From the NCBI GenBank assembly GCA_963989385.1, contig OZ022506.1, positions 6,489,415 through 6,553,414 on the forward strand: 64,000 bases of DNA, in the 5' to 3' direction. The stretch is from Ctena decussata. Taxonomy: Eukaryota; Mollusca; Bivalvia; Lucinida; Lucinidae. The notes below the pieces were generated by a model. It saw only the letters and a list, made by a program, of their open reading frames with translations, was not told the origin of the DNA and searched no databases. The translations under genes and the position numbers were made by a program. Of this stretch, positions 12,022-22,632 are shown in pieces. Position 1 is the first letter of the stretch; the number at the start of each line of letters is the position of its first letter.

Positions 12022-13252
12022 TACCCCCATTCCACTGGACGGCGCTTCCACTGCGCTCTAAAATTTTGGTCAAAGCGCCATGAATCGTAGCAGAAGCGCC
12101 AACAGCGCAGTAGAAGCTTCTAGGTCGTAACAAAAGCGTATCAGAAGCGGCATGATCGCCAAGTCACGGCGCTTGTTTTGACCTTGTTCAAAATAAACGT
12201 AGCGGAAGCGCCGTGGACTCAAAGCGCAACGGAAGCGTAGTAAGAACGTAGCTCGAAATTCATGAGCGCAGCAGCAGCGGGAGCAACGCAGCACCAGCGC
12301 AGCGGGATCGTGCCGACAGCGCCGTGAGATTCGTCTGCGACCCAGCTACGCTTCTGCTACGCTCTTTGCGCTCCCGTTGCGCTCTTGCCGCTTCCGCTGC
12401 GACCCTATTATTTATGAATAGCGCGACCACGACGCTTCCGCTGCGCTCTTGGCGCTTTATCTGCGTTTCCTCTGCTCTTATGGCGATCTGGGCATGAAAA
12501 CGCCGCGTTTCCACGACGTTTAATAACTCGATTCTCACGTTTCATTCAAGATGCAGGCTGCCAGGAGCAGGAGTTGGAATACCCTCTCCTGCGGTAAAGG
12601 CTGCGTGAAAATAGTCTTCTGACCAGGTCTGGGTGTGGATTTCGCCTTCTGCTTTTGACAGGGGGGGCAGGCTCTTGCTCTATAAACTGAGCCAGATAGG
12701 CGCCCTTTAGAACGCCGAGCAGAGGCCCCAGTTGAGCCTGAACAGCAAGAAGAACAAGACGAGTTGTTCGAAGTCACTAGTTCATGATTGCCAGCTTGGC
12801 CATAGCCACTGGAATTTTTATATTATAAATATTGTTTGAAGGCTGGTGGCTAACTTCTGCTGGACCCGATTCTCCGCCGATTTACATAGAAGCGGTTACA
12901 AAGCGCAACACAATCGCAGCATGAGCGCAGCTCCAGCACTTAGGTCGTAGCATGATCGCAGTCGCATCGGCATAAGCGTAGATTAAGCGTAGCTTGAAAA
13001 CCTTTGTCGTAGTGACAGCGCAGTAGCAGCGCCCTTGGAGGCCGTTGAGCGTGGCAGAAGCGCAACAATATCGCGGCAGCATCGTGATCAGCGTAGCAAG
13101 AGCGTACTGGAAGCGTACTGGAAGCGTATTGGAAGCGCACAAGTCCCAAATTCCAGCATTTGCCGGCGCTTCTACTGCGCTCTCGAGTATTTTAAAGAAG
13201 CGCCATGATCGCCAAGAGCGCAGCCAAAGCGCCGTCCAGTGGAATGGGGGTA
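12022..13252. mobile_element. 1,231-bp PIF/Harbinger-like nonautonomous element
   Basis: The first 26 bp, beginning TACCCCCATTCCACTGGACG and continuing GCGCTT, are repeated perfectly and inverted at the right end. TAA lies on each side (12,019-12,021 and 13,253-13,255); a 3-bp TWA duplication is the hallmark of PIF/Harbinger elements. The outer thirds are built almost wholly from shuffled words such as AGCGCAGCAGAAGCG and ATCGTAGC. The centre (about 12,540-12,870) is ordinary sequence with a minus-strand frame at 12,535-12,777 that I do not recognise and that is not a DDE transposase. It interrupts a minisatellite. Confidence 0.88.
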
Positions 13253-13680
13253 TAACAGTGGCCCGTGTATTATAGTAAATATGTTATTTCTATTGGTAGC
13301 TACATGACCGTGTGATATAGTAAATGTGTTATTTTTGATAGCAAGATGGCCGCGTGTTGTAGTTAAAAAATTTAATATTGGTAACAGGATGGACGTCTTA
13401 ATATTGGTAGCAGGATGGCCTTATGATATAATAAATATCTTTTAATATTTGTGTCTTCATAAATATGTGAAATAGTACTTATCTTATAGCTACATGACCA
13501 TATGGTAATCTAAATATCTTATTTTTGGTAGCTAGATGGCCGTACGATATAATGACATTGAAAGGGAGATGGTCGTGTGATACAGCTAGTAGCGGGAATA
13601 TTGTGTAAATATTTCAGCATGAGTTTCTAAATGACCATGTGATATACATATTTTAAATATCTTAGTAATGGTATCTGGAT
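13253..13680. repeat. Minisatellite with GGATGGCCGTGTG words, right part
   Basis: Continuation of the array at 11,600-12,021: TAGCTACATGACCGTGTGAT, GGTAGCAGGATGGCC and similar words at irregular spacing. Confidence 0.78.
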
Positions 13681-13683
13681 CAG

Positions 13684-13878
13684 ACTCTAGATAAGAGGTG
13701 TATTTGATGATAATTGAGGGATAAGTTTCTTTATTTCTCATTGAAACCATATGTTGTGACCCCTCATCTGAACCGTCTCGTCGAGACGGTTCAAATGAGG
13801 GGTCACAACATATATTTTTATCCAGAAATAACAAAAATTATCCCTAATTATCACCAAATACTCCCTCTTATCTAGGGC
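13684..13878. mobile_element. 195-bp long palindrome (foldback MITE)
   Basis: The outer arms CTCTAGATAAGAGG and CCCTCTTATCTAGGG pair. The inner arms TTGTGACCCCTCATCTGAAC and GTTCAAATGAGGGGTCACAA meet at an almost loop-free centre (CGTCTCGTCGAGACG). GATAATTGAGGGATAA and TTATCCCTAATTATC also pair. Confidence 0.85.
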
Positions 13879-14264
13879 TGTGCTGGATGCCCGTGTGATT
13901 AATGAATAATATTTTTTGAACAATAGCTAGATGCAGTGTGATTTATATGTAGCTCTCTCATGTACTCTCCTAATTATTTGATTGTTTCGTAATTGTGTTT
14001 TGTAATTGTTTTTAGTTTTTATCGGTCTAGTATGTCAAATAAGGGACACAGCAAGGTATTATGTGTGAAAATAAAGACTCAGCTAAGGCTGCGCAGACAT
14101 ATCCAATCATTTTTATTTGGGCACCAACTGTTGAAAGTGAACAGCGGAGATTCTGATCAGACTAAACGCACGCGCAATTTTATAAGTCGCAGATGAGCCA
14201 TCGATGTTTGAACATAAAAATTGGTCGTTGCTAAAAGGTGTAAGTTTTACAACTAAATACGTTT

Positions 14265-14515
14265 TTGTTGTTGTGCTGTTGCTTTACGCCCACGATAAAC
14301 AGTTATGGCCATGTTGGGACGGCCAGTTATCATAAGCATACTTTTCCTGGGCAGGCTTAGACTTCCCAGGCGGTTAACAAAATGTACATACCTTCGCCAG
14401 TAACTGACAACTGCCCTTCTTGAATCAGCGGAAATTAAAAAACCAATCTCCAAGAAAGAAAGTGGGCGGACAGGGTATCGAACCCGGGACCTCTGGCTCT
14501 TGAAACTGAATAGGC
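14265..14515 (-). mobile_element. tRNA-derived SINE, minus strand
   Basis: On the minus strand it carries a tRNA-like B-box (GGTCCCGGGTTCGATACCC) near 14,480. The body phrase AGTTACTGGCGAAGGTATGT, then GGCCGTCCCAACATGGCC and the tail word AAAGCAACAGCACAAC follow. This body is shared with the copies at 28.2 and 51.1 kb. The reading frame at 14,253-14,672 is incidental. Confidence 0.85.
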
Positions 14516-14759
14516 ATTTATTAAAATGTAAGGATGCAGCGTCATGGGAGATCAGCCTGACATGAAAGCATTTATCCCCTTTCTCACAGAAAACAAATCT
14601 TAAAGAAAGAATCCGTTCACTTAATAGAGGAAATTTTTCAGAAAGAGTTGTCATTTTGCAGAACAGATTCACGTATCAGAAAAGCAAATGCTACTATGCC
14701 AGAGTTGTCTCCCGTGTAAAAATGGCGGCCGAATTAAAGAGAGGAGGGATTCATATACC

Positions 14760-14990
14760 GAAAGGTCCGGCAAATATATTTGAGCCGTGTCATGTGACTT
14801 TCACCAATGTTACAATTTTGTCATGTGATATTCAGATATACAGGGTATTCAGAGACCCTGTGTATGGCTCTATGGCTTGGGTCACTTCCATAGACGGGTG
14901 ATGTGACAAGCAAAGGCTCTAAACAGACTGCACTTATGTGCAGTCTGATCAGAACATTTGCTTGTCACCAAATCACATTGCTGGAAAACA
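14760..14990. mobile_element. Hairpin-bearing repeat, family H copy 1
   Basis: It contains GTCATGTGACTTTCACCAAT, TGATATTCAGAT, GGCTCTATGGCTTGGGTCAC and a hairpin in which TGTGACAAGCAAAGGCTCT pairs with AGAACATTTGCTTGTCAC around GACTGCACTTATGTGCAGTC. The same parts in the same order occur at 43,330-43,555. Confidence 0.75.
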
Positions 14991-15056
14991 ACAAGATGTG
15001 GCTCAATTCTATTTTTTCTGCTTAGTAATTATTTAGCGATTTTTTGTCTTTTTCAG

Positions 15057-15168
15057 ACGCATAACCCTTTGAACAAGAACTAGAAACAAGAAGTCCTGGG
15101 AAGTGAATTTCAAAATGTGGAATGCTTCGTAAGAAGACGTGCATGAATAAAAATGTTCTTTCTCCCAG
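15057..15168 (+). other. Candidate internal non-coding exon
   Basis: A strong polypyrimidine acceptor (TTTTTTGTCTTTTTCAG) ends at 15,056 and a consensus donor (CCCAG then GTAAGA) starts at 15,169, bounding 112 nt without a long frame. The next good plus-strand acceptor before a coding exon is at 20,234, so this could be a 5' UTR exon of the LRR gene. The exon contains AATAAAAA near 15,146, so a terminal exon is also possible. This is inference from splice signals only. Confidence 0.35.
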
Positions 15169-15373
15169 GTAAGATTATAGTTTTAGTTACGAACATTTTA
15201 GCTTTACGAAAGTAAACAATCGTATGCCTTTTTTAAATGATAAACTGTCTTTCTGTAAATTCGAGTTTTCTTCTTCTTTATTCTAGATTAAAAAAAAGGA
15301 AAGTAAATTTTATCAAGGGCATAGAACATTCGCACTTTTCTTGGCAAAACGAATTGTTTTGTCAGGTAATTAA

Positions 15374-15376
<3 letters not shown>

Positions 15377-15410
<34 letters not shown>
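15377..15410. repeat. A34 homopolymer
   Basis: Uninterrupted run of 34 A. No 5' retroelement body is recognised directly before it. Confidence 0.95.
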
Positions 15411-15412
<2 letters not shown>

Positions 15413-16907
15413 AGAATAATGGAAACAATTATTGGTGACACAATAGTCAAATCAGCTTATATATTTGTAAAAGACTAGCATATTTTGTTTTTCTGTCGAC
15501 GGAGAATTGAAACTGCTGATAGAATGGCGAAACGAGTAGAAGCTCATTAGGTGGCTCCTTACATTTATGTTCTTGGGAGAAGTTTGAATTGCTTTTACAC
15601 GAAGTATTCACGCATTTTGGGTCTCATTGTTTTGTATCACTGCGGCATTTGAATTTACTGTCATTTTATTTTGTGATACAGCCTAAAAACGAACAGTATT
15701 AGTGATACCTTATTAGACATGACATTAAGTAGCTTATGTCATGACATGACTTTCACGGTGAAGATGAGCGCCAGACACCTGTCATCTATTTATTGTGAAA
15801 CAGACATCTACATAACACAGGGGAAGGTGAAAAGTTTAAGTTTACCCTCAAAATAAAAGTAGCTTTAAATTTAAATACTTATGCTGTGGCATGTACTACA
15901 CTGGGTAGGTAATTTGAGTCTTGTTGAAGGAAAAGTAGTTCAGTCACATTTGCAAAGCGTTACGTCAGAAATCACCCGTGCGACCGCGCAAGCTGGTCAG
16001 AGTCTTCGTTTTTCACGCTATACATACCTCATCTTGAATGACTGGTATAGGCGAACATTGATAACTCTGATTAAATTGTACGGACGCACTGGCTGATCAG
16101 AAATTTGTTTGTAAGCACGTGGTATAAGAAATTATTTCTTGTGGCGTAGTGCATTTGATGTGAAGAGGAAAGAAAAGAACCGCAACAACCAATTAAAATA
16201 AGTAGTAGGGACACAATAACGTTTCAAATAAGGTGAACTTCGCTGTTGGTATACCGTGTTAACCCTCTGTATTAGGACATAATGCTCACTGACCTACTTA
16301 TTTCTGTAATTGAGAACCCGGATTTCCATGAGACTTGGCAGGATGACACACTATGCAGATCGTGATGACACTCTCACTGTAGAAGAGTTTGCTCTGGCTT
16401 TTCTCTCGCACTGCTTCCACGTAGAGTTTTTATAGTAGTATGATGTAGGCCAGATGCCTTCATCGAGACAAAACTCAATTGCAAACCTACAAAATTTGTC
16501 GTTAAGGTACAGATTCTGCAAAGCAATCATTGAACTCCTAGGATGGTCTTTCTTTAAGAATCATTTTTTAACCATGTCGGTGCATACACAAATTCGTGTG
16601 ACAATCGGCATGCTTTTCCCAGTGTAGATTGAATCTGAATTTAATGTTAATATCAAATCTGAATTCTATCTATATATTTAAAGCCCAATAATGGTGTGTC
16701 ACTTTTTAATGAAGAAAATCTGTCAGACTTGTCAGGTAACAAGAACCTCTTGAACTCAACATGTTGTCTAAGATGCTTATGATAAATACTTTCAAAATAC
16801 TTACTTTTTTCAGTCTGTTAATAGATAAGGATCGGACTATCTGGGTATGTTAATATCTGATTATTGTCACTAGGTTTATTTTTTTTATCCTTTATAGCAG
16901 AATAAAT
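15411..16907. other. No gene recognised
   Basis: AT-rich and non-coding by inspection. If the 15,057-15,168 exon belongs to the LRR gene, this is intron. Confidence 0.4.
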
Positions 16908-17012
16908 CCAGCACGCACACAACGTTGAATCAACGTTGAATCAACCTTGATTCAACGTAATGATGTTGATCAAGGTTGATTCAATGTTGATTCAATGCTG
17001 CATGTCCAGTGG
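16908..17012. mobile_element. Short palindromic-word element, family E copy 1
   Basis: It is built from near-tandem ~11-bp palindromic words (ACGTTGAATCAACGTTGAA, then TTGATTCAACG, then GATCAAGGTTGATTCAATG). The outer ends are CAGCACGCACACA and the inverted-like GCATGTCCAGTGGGA. Relatives are at 26.6, 30.4 and 42.3 kb. Confidence 0.75.
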
Positions 17013-17389
17013 GATCTTTCGTTGAAGTTCTTTCATCCATTTTTGGTGTAAAGACAATTAGGGGCATAAGTAAGAATCAATCTTAGGATAAATAAAAAAT
17101 AAACAAACAAAATATGTTTCGAGGGATATATTCCTGTTTCTTAATCTAACTTTATTTCAAGTAAATGTCTATTTTGTTTTCTTTTATCGTCACATTTTAA
17201 TCAATGTTCAAAGTAACTAAACACACTAGACCTGAATGAGCATATGCGATAAATCACTGGGGAATAGGGGAGGGCGAGGGGGCGGGCGTAAGGAAGAGAA
17301 AATACATGTACATAATCGGCGCTGTGATTATGTAAGAATGAAGACTTTGTAAGGCCGGTTTAAACATGCGCATAGCCGTCTCCCTAGAT

Positions 17390-17660
17390 TCTGCTGTGGT
17401 TCATATGTTATACGGTCCGTTTAACACAGGAGTTTTGGTGGTTCGGGCGTGGGGAGAAGCCTGGGCTCGCTCTTGTAGGCGTCTCTTACCTGATGCCTAC
17501 AGCTACTGTTTCTTGCGGAATGCGTCAGTAAGTGTGGCTCGGAGAGGGCTGCTTGTTGTACGCCGAGATCTGCCCATCTAACTTTTACCTTCAAACTGTT
17601 GGGGTATAGCGACACTGAAAAAGTTAAATAAAGAGGCGCACGTCTGTTGCATAAATTCAG
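17390..17660 (-). repeat. Inverted, diverged fourth copy of the 55-59 kb exon-like segment
   Basis: Read on the minus strand it gives TTTCAGTGTCGCTATACCCC, AGTTTGAAGG, an ATG, AGATCTCGGC, CCTCTCCGAGCCACACTTAC and TCAGGTAAGAGACGCCTAC. These are the same blocks in the same order as in the triplicated segment. The frame after the ATG (codons starting M-G-R-S-R) closes at TAG after 24 codons, just before the GTAAGAG. See the findings for what it may be. Confidence 0.7.
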
Positions 17661-17889
17661 TAACGTTTATTTTGACGGACTTCTAACCTATAAATGGAGC
17701 AAAACAGCAGGATAAAAAAACTGATATTTAACAAGACAGATGAGAAGCAACAAGAAGAACACTGAGAGGCTGGAGCAGATGCAGTCTAAGTGATGAACTC
17801 TGATAGATCTGACCAAAGGTTTCTCATCAAGATGAAACCCTGGAATTCTATTAATCCATAAATGCAAAACGTCCCAAAAATGTGACATA

Positions 17890-17958
17890 GGCAAACAGTG
17901 CAGACTCAGACCAGATGCCGCAAAATGCGGCGTTTGATCAGGGTCTCCACTATTTGCA
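17890..17958. mobile_element. Foldback element, family P copy 2
   Basis: GGCAAACAGTGCAGACTCAG and its imperfect complement flank a GCCGCAAAATGCGGC core. Confidence 0.75.
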
Positions 17959-18111
17959 CTAGACAAATGAGTATTTCTGTCTTAACTGAGATAAAAATGT
18001 TAAAAATAAACTAAACTAGACTTCCCTTATTTGAGAAATAGACGAATTTGATAAGTGTAGAATAGTCCACTGGACATACATGGGCTAAATAAAAGATGCA
18101 ATGCTATACAT

Positions 18112-18347
18112 GAGCCGCGACACGACAAAACCAACAACGTGGTTGTGCGCCCAGCGCAGGCTCAGATCAGCCTGGGCATCCGCCCAGTCTGATCAGAGTC
18201 TTCGCTGTCCGCATGGAGGTAGCTTAGACCCTCAGCTACCATTTGAGCACTTAACGAAGAGTCTGATCAAGCTTGATGGATGCCCAGGCTGATCTGAGTC
18301 TGCGCTGGGCCCACAACCATATTGTTGGTTTTGTCATGTCGCGGCTC
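18112..18347. mobile_element. Palindromic MITE, family M copy 5
   Basis: Full-length copy with ends GAGCCGCGACACGACAAAA and TTTTGTCATGTCGCGGCTC, flanked on both sides by ACAT. Confidence 0.92.
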
Positions 18348-18351
18348 ACAT

Positions 18352-19235
18352 GTATCTCCACGAGACCCCATATCCCGGAGGACAGGTATGCACATGTATG
18401 CATGCAATACTCTTTCTTCATATATACTCGGTGAAATATTCAAATAACACACTAGGCAGGGACGATACCGAGTTTAAGTATTCCTGTTTTGATGCTTCTA
18501 TTATGATATAAAACAGACCTCTTTCAGTTAAAATTTCAGTAGACATACCGTACAGACATTCGTCATCGCTGAAAGCTTGAACATATAAAAATGAGAAATG
18601 TTGTGCAAGATTACATCTAAATGTTTTGGTTGTTTTTGTATATGACCTAAATATCAGCATGTTTTTTGGCAGAACATTATCCATTTTATCACGTTTAGCT
18701 TGTAAACTATCACTCATGAATAAAAGTCATTTCAAAAGAATATAATTGTTGTCATAGTTAAAGGAAGAAAAATGTATTTGACATTAAATCATACTTATTT
18801 ATTTGTTGATGAAGCTTTGAAGTAATGTTTCCTTATCTGAGAATGCGTAGAAGTCACATTCAATATGAAACTTGGATTTATATTCACTGTAAGAACATTA
18901 TGAGAATAAAAGAACAGTTAATAGGCTTTTGGACACCTACTTACAAGGAGAAGAATATGCACATGCATACACAAACTGATAAGAAGGGAATGATTGGCTT
19001 CTGCAAGTTGGCAAGTTTTTGTGCTGCAAAAAGAGCCATGTGACCTTAACATGGGAGAGAAACACGAATGAGCAGGCTTTAGCATTGCTGCGTCATTGCA
19101 AAATGGTCCTATCACTAGAAACGAAAAATGTGCATTAAAATGAGCTCTTAATTTGACCAGACTGTAAAATAATCAGTATTTATCCCAGTGGAAAGGTATC
19201 CATTCACTCTTAAATAATTTCATTAATTCGCTCCT
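18352..19235. other. No gene recognised
   Basis: AT-rich, with nothing supportable. Confidence 0.4.
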
Positions 19236-19409
19236 AGGGTCAAGTCAGGTAAATTCGGACAGCAGGTAAATTCGGATATACCATTGCAAACAGTTCAAGT
19301 CAGGTAAATTAGGACTGCAGGTAAATTTGGACATACCATTGCAAACAGTGAAAATCCAGATGTCACTGTCCGAATTTACCTGCTGTCCGAATTTAGATGA
19401 CTTGATCCT
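19236..19409. mobile_element. Foldback element with duplicated left arm
   Basis: CAAGTCAGGTAAATTCGGAC followed by AGCAGGTAAATTCGGA occurs twice in direct orientation (about 19,241 and 19,299), then once inverted (TGTCCGAATTTACCTGCTGT, about 19,366) ending GATGACTTGATCC. It is a short-TIR element whose left arm is internally duplicated. Confidence 0.7.
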
Positions 19410-19639
19410 AATATACTTTATTTAAAATTATATAGGAACATCCTCAAAAACTTTGCCAAGTATATTTTTCCCTGTACCGGGATCAACTCTCTAAGAATTT
19501 CTTTAAGAGTAGACCTTTTCATAAAAACCATGGAATTAAATGACTTGAGAATAATGTTTGCTTGAGAAAATTTGAATGTAATGTCACTGACAGCTCCCTT
19601 AGGCGCAGTTTCTTTCCTTTAGGAACAGATTCTATTTTG

Positions 19640-19890
19640 GAAGGGGGTCGTTGGGTGGTGCGATGATGCTGTGTATAACTTCCAGTGCCGGGGCGTCATA
19701 CTGATTTCGAACATTGTAGGGCAAGGGCCTACTGTGCTTTCAGTAGGTACGGATGGGGTTGTTTGGACACTTTCTCTCTTGTCTATCATTTCTCTGCTTT
19801 CTCCCTCGCTCTGTGAGACGGTCTGATATAGACTGAAATACTGCCTCGAAGGCCAGTTAAACCCAAAACAATCAATCAATCAATCCATTT
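19640..19890 (+). mobile_element. SINE-like element with (AATC)n tail, family S2 copy 1
   Basis: It contains GGGCAAGGGCCTACTGTGCT, then TTGTTTGGACA, a CT-rich block, GATATAGACTGAAATACTG and TAAACCCAAAACAATC with an (AATC)n tail. The same order occurs at 40.9 kb (+) and 49.1 kb (-). Confidence 0.8.
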
Positions 19891-19982
19891 TGGAAAAATA
19901 TTTTACAGAGAAGCAACAGCAAGTCACAAATGTTATCCCTGTTTGTAAAAGTAATGGAAAACATAGATGTGTGATCATTTAC

Positions 19983-20213
19983 CAAGGGCGTAGCTACGTA
20001 TACGGCAAATACGCAAGTGCGTATTGAAATTTTGTCAACATTGACAAAATTTCAACACGCACTTGCATATTTGCATGCTGAAAATTTATAAATTAGACAA
20101 GATTTCAATACCAATTACCAAAGTGGCTGAAATACTAGCTTTCCCTTCAAGAAGTAGAGAATAAAACATGGTTGTGCGTATTATGAAATTGCCTCTAGTT
20201 ACGCCCCTGTTTA
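19983..20213. mobile_element. ~230-bp MITE with GGGCGTAGCTACG ends
   Basis: CAAGGGCGTAGCTACGTA at the left pairs with CTAGTTACGCCCCTG at the right. Inside, AAATACGCAAGTGCGTATTG pairs with ACACGCACTTGCATATTTGC. TTTAC lies directly outside both ends. Partial relatives lie near 47,980-48,066 and 48,690-48,860. It ends about 20 bp before the LRR exon acceptor. Confidence 0.75.
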
Positions 20214-20219
20214 CCTTAT

Positions 20220-20234
20220 TTTCTGTCATTTCAG
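20220..20234 (+). promoter_or_regulatory. Splice acceptor of the LRR coding exon
   Basis: Polypyrimidine tract and AG (TTTCTGTCATTTCAG), 22 nt before the ATG. Confidence 0.6.
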
Positions 20235-21861
20235 AACCTACTTAGAAAGAGTGACGATGCATCTTATTTATGGGTTCATTTGGATAGCTTTTGTTCAAGT
20301 CGTTTACTCTGATATTCAGTGCCCGGAACTGGCGCCAAAGTGTCGATGTGGAAAGTCCCAGGACTGGATCGGAAGCGAGTGGAAAATGGTGACGTTCGCA
20401 AACTGTTCATACGCTAGGCTGACTCAGATACCAGATTTATCAAGTTTGAATGGGAAAAATATTTATCGCTTAAGTCTAAATAACAATAATATCACGCGAA
20501 TTAAAGGTGACCATTTTGATAATATCACTGTGAAACATTTAGTTCTAAGTAAAAATCCACTGAAGTCTATTTCAGCGAACGCATTTGCTCAGCTCAGACA
20601 CAAATTAGAGCGACTAGATATTGATGGCGTGAAAATCAAGATTGACACAGGTCTTGGGTTTCTGAAGGGGATGACTAAATTAAAATCTCTAGATCTTGGT
20701 TACAATTTGTTGAAAAATAAATATAAAGTATTGCCTTCTGGATTATTTTCTGGTCTAAACTTGACTTCGCTCGTCAGTCTGACTCTTCAAGCACTTCAGA
20801 TGTCAAAATTAGAGGAGGGCACTTTTGATGGAATCGAAGGTTTGGAACAGTTAGATTTATCTTACAATTTTCTACCAGAATTCCCAAAAGAACTCTTAAA
20901 ATTAAGAGAACTGAAGAGATTAAAATTATATTCAAATGAAATAATGAATCTAAAGAATAATACGTTTCTAGGTTTAACAAAATTAGAAAAGTTGCTCATT
21001 GGTGTAAATGATATAGGCACAATAGAGCCAGGTGCGTTTAATGACGTTGAAGATTCACTTGAAGAAATTAATTTGTACCTTAACCCTTTACTAGCTGTGC
21101 CTACCGAAGCACTTTCAGGCCTTAGAAAACTGAAGAAACTAAGCCTTGTAAAGAACAGCTTATCTGAAGTGAAAAACGGTTCGTTTGTAGGTAATTATGA
21201 TTTAGAGGAATTACAGATTGGTGATAACCCAAACCTTGTTTTTGATGATGAAGGAATTTTCCATGGAATTGAGGATTCTTTGAATACGTTGTTTATACGT
21301 AGCCTGAATCTAGAAAATTTACCAACAAGTATTCTCAGTAGGTTAAAAGATTTGGATTACTTAGACGCAGCAGACAATGATATTAAGAAGATAGATAAAA
21401 GATTTTTCAAGGGTTTGAAGCTAAGTACAATAAAGCTAATGTGGAACAAGATAAAACATATAGACCACAGAGCGTTTAGAAACCTGCCTAAGGGTGTGAT
21501 ATTAGATTTACATGACAACTTACTTCATAATATATCATTCATCCTAGAAATCGAGAAGTGTACATTTAAAGAAATATATCTCACCCGTAACAGGATAAAG
21601 TGTACTTGTGATGTAGAGAAAGTATTAAATAGTGGACTCGTAGCATGGGATATTGTAGGAGAATGTTACGTAGAAGAACACAAGGCCAAGAGATGGTATA
21701 ACTTTAAAGACCCAGTCCTGATGGACTATCTAAAACAGACATGCGACATGACCAAGCCATATGCAACGTGTTATGAAAGTTTATCTTTAGCGACAAGCAT
21801 ACATGCCTCTTCTATTTATTGTCTTGTGATAGTTATTTTCTCTGTTTGTTCATGTTTGTAA
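20235..21861 (+). CDS. Secreted/membrane-anchored leucine-rich-repeat protein (ATG at 20,257)
   Basis: I place the start at the ATG at 20,257. A good acceptor (TTCTGTCATTTCAG) ends at 20,234, so 20,235-20,256 is 5' UTR and at least one exon lies upstream. The product is 534 residues. A signal peptide (M-H-L-I-Y to about residue 18) is followed by an LRRNT-type cluster (CPELAPKCRCG). About 14-15 leucine-rich repeats of the LxxLxLxxNxL type follow, for example LEQLDLSYNFL and LKRLKLYSNEI. An LRRCT-like cap (IKCTCDVEKVL ... ECY ... QTC) comes next, then a hydrophobic C-terminal tail of about 20 residues ending SVCSCL with no cytoplasmic segment, which suggests a GPI anchor. There are several N-glycosylation sequons. 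LRR ectodomains of this kind bind proteins in adhesion or immunity. No TIR or Ig domain is present, so it is not a Toll receptor. The ligand is unknown. Confidence 0.9.
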
Positions 21862-21920
21862 TGATCGCTGGTAATCTCTAAAGCTGCATAATAAGAACCG
21901 CATCGTAGAGAAATTTGTAT

Positions 21921-22150
21921 CAGGGGCCGTGTTCATAAAGCCACTTAATAAGTTGTTGCTATGCGGTTGCTAAGGCTAGATATCTATAAAGGAGATTTCC
22001 TACAACTATGAAATTTGGTCTGGAGGAGCAGTGTGTGTAAGACTGTTCCTCCAGACCAAATTTCATAGTTGTAGGGAATCTCCTTCAAAGAAATTTAGCC
22101 GTAGCAACAGCATAGCAACCACTTAAGTCGTTTTATGAATACGGCCCCTG
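21921..22150. mobile_element. 230-bp near-perfect palindrome
   Basis: Left end CAGGGGCCGTGTTCATAAAG; right end is the inverted CCAGGGGCCGTATTCATAAA. The inner arms CCTACAACTATGAAATTTGG and CCAAATTTCATAGTTGTAGG match exactly around TGTGTGTAAGAC. It lies 60 bp after the LRR stop codon, so it could be in the 3' UTR and would fold in an RNA. Confidence 0.88.
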
Positions 22151-22167
22151 GACTTATAGTGACTGTG

Positions 22168-22282
22168 TGCATCTTGTTAGAGTCTGCGACGTTCGCCTAT
22201 TTCGAAATATGCAAGAAGTTCTTGCATGTTTCGAAATAAGCTAATGTCGCAGACTTTGAAAATTATCTGAACAAGTTGCATA
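22168..22282. repeat. Hairpin with TCTGCGAC arms
   Basis: AGTCTGCGAC pairs with GTCGCAGACT and ATTTCGAAATATGCAAGAA pairs with TTCTTGCATGTTTCGAAAT. Outer TGCATCTTGTT pairs loosely with AACAAGTTGCA. Confidence 0.8.
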
Positions 22283-22312
22283 AGCTTTGGCCCACTTGCA
22301 CGCTTGCACATG

Positions 22313-22632
22313 CACTGTAAAAGAATCCGTAGATTTTACGGTAAAATACCTGGCAACCAGCTGCCAGTCCATTTCCCGTTATTTTTATGGGCGTCTGCCC
22401 GTAGAACATTTTTTGAAATCATGATATGGTAGAGTTATGCTAACTGACCGTACTCAAACTTCCTCTATAGTGTTAAAGGGCTATAGAACCAAAGCAATAC
22501 CTGTCTTATTCTACCCATCACTGGGTGTTGGTTCTTGCCAATGTTTACGAGCGCCCGTAAAAATAACGGGAAATGACTTGCAGCTGGTTGCCAGGTATTC
22601 TACCGTAGAATCTACGGATTGTTTACTGTGTG
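22313..22632. mobile_element. ~320-bp MITE with ~70-bp inverted arms
   Basis: AATCCGTAGATTTTACGG, ACCTGGCAACCAGCTGC, ATTTCCCGTTATTTTTA and GGGCG on the left are mirrored on the right by CGCCCGTAAAAATAACGGG, GCAGCTGGTTGCCAGGT and CCGTAGAATCTACGGATT. The frame at 22,437-22,667 crosses it and is not a gene. Confidence 0.88.

Noticed and set aside
12535..12777. Minus-strand frame in the Harbinger-like element as a transposase or Myb-like partner
   Set aside because: Only 80 residues, Ser/Arg-rich, with no DDE or SANT pattern visible.
14656..14901. 81-residue frame on the plus strand
   Set aside because: It runs from unrelated DNA into a family H repeat; no domain.
20251..20256. GTG start two codons before the ATG of the LRR gene
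   Set aside because: Eukaryotic initiation at GTG is unlikely; the ATG at 20,257 directly precedes a good signal peptide.
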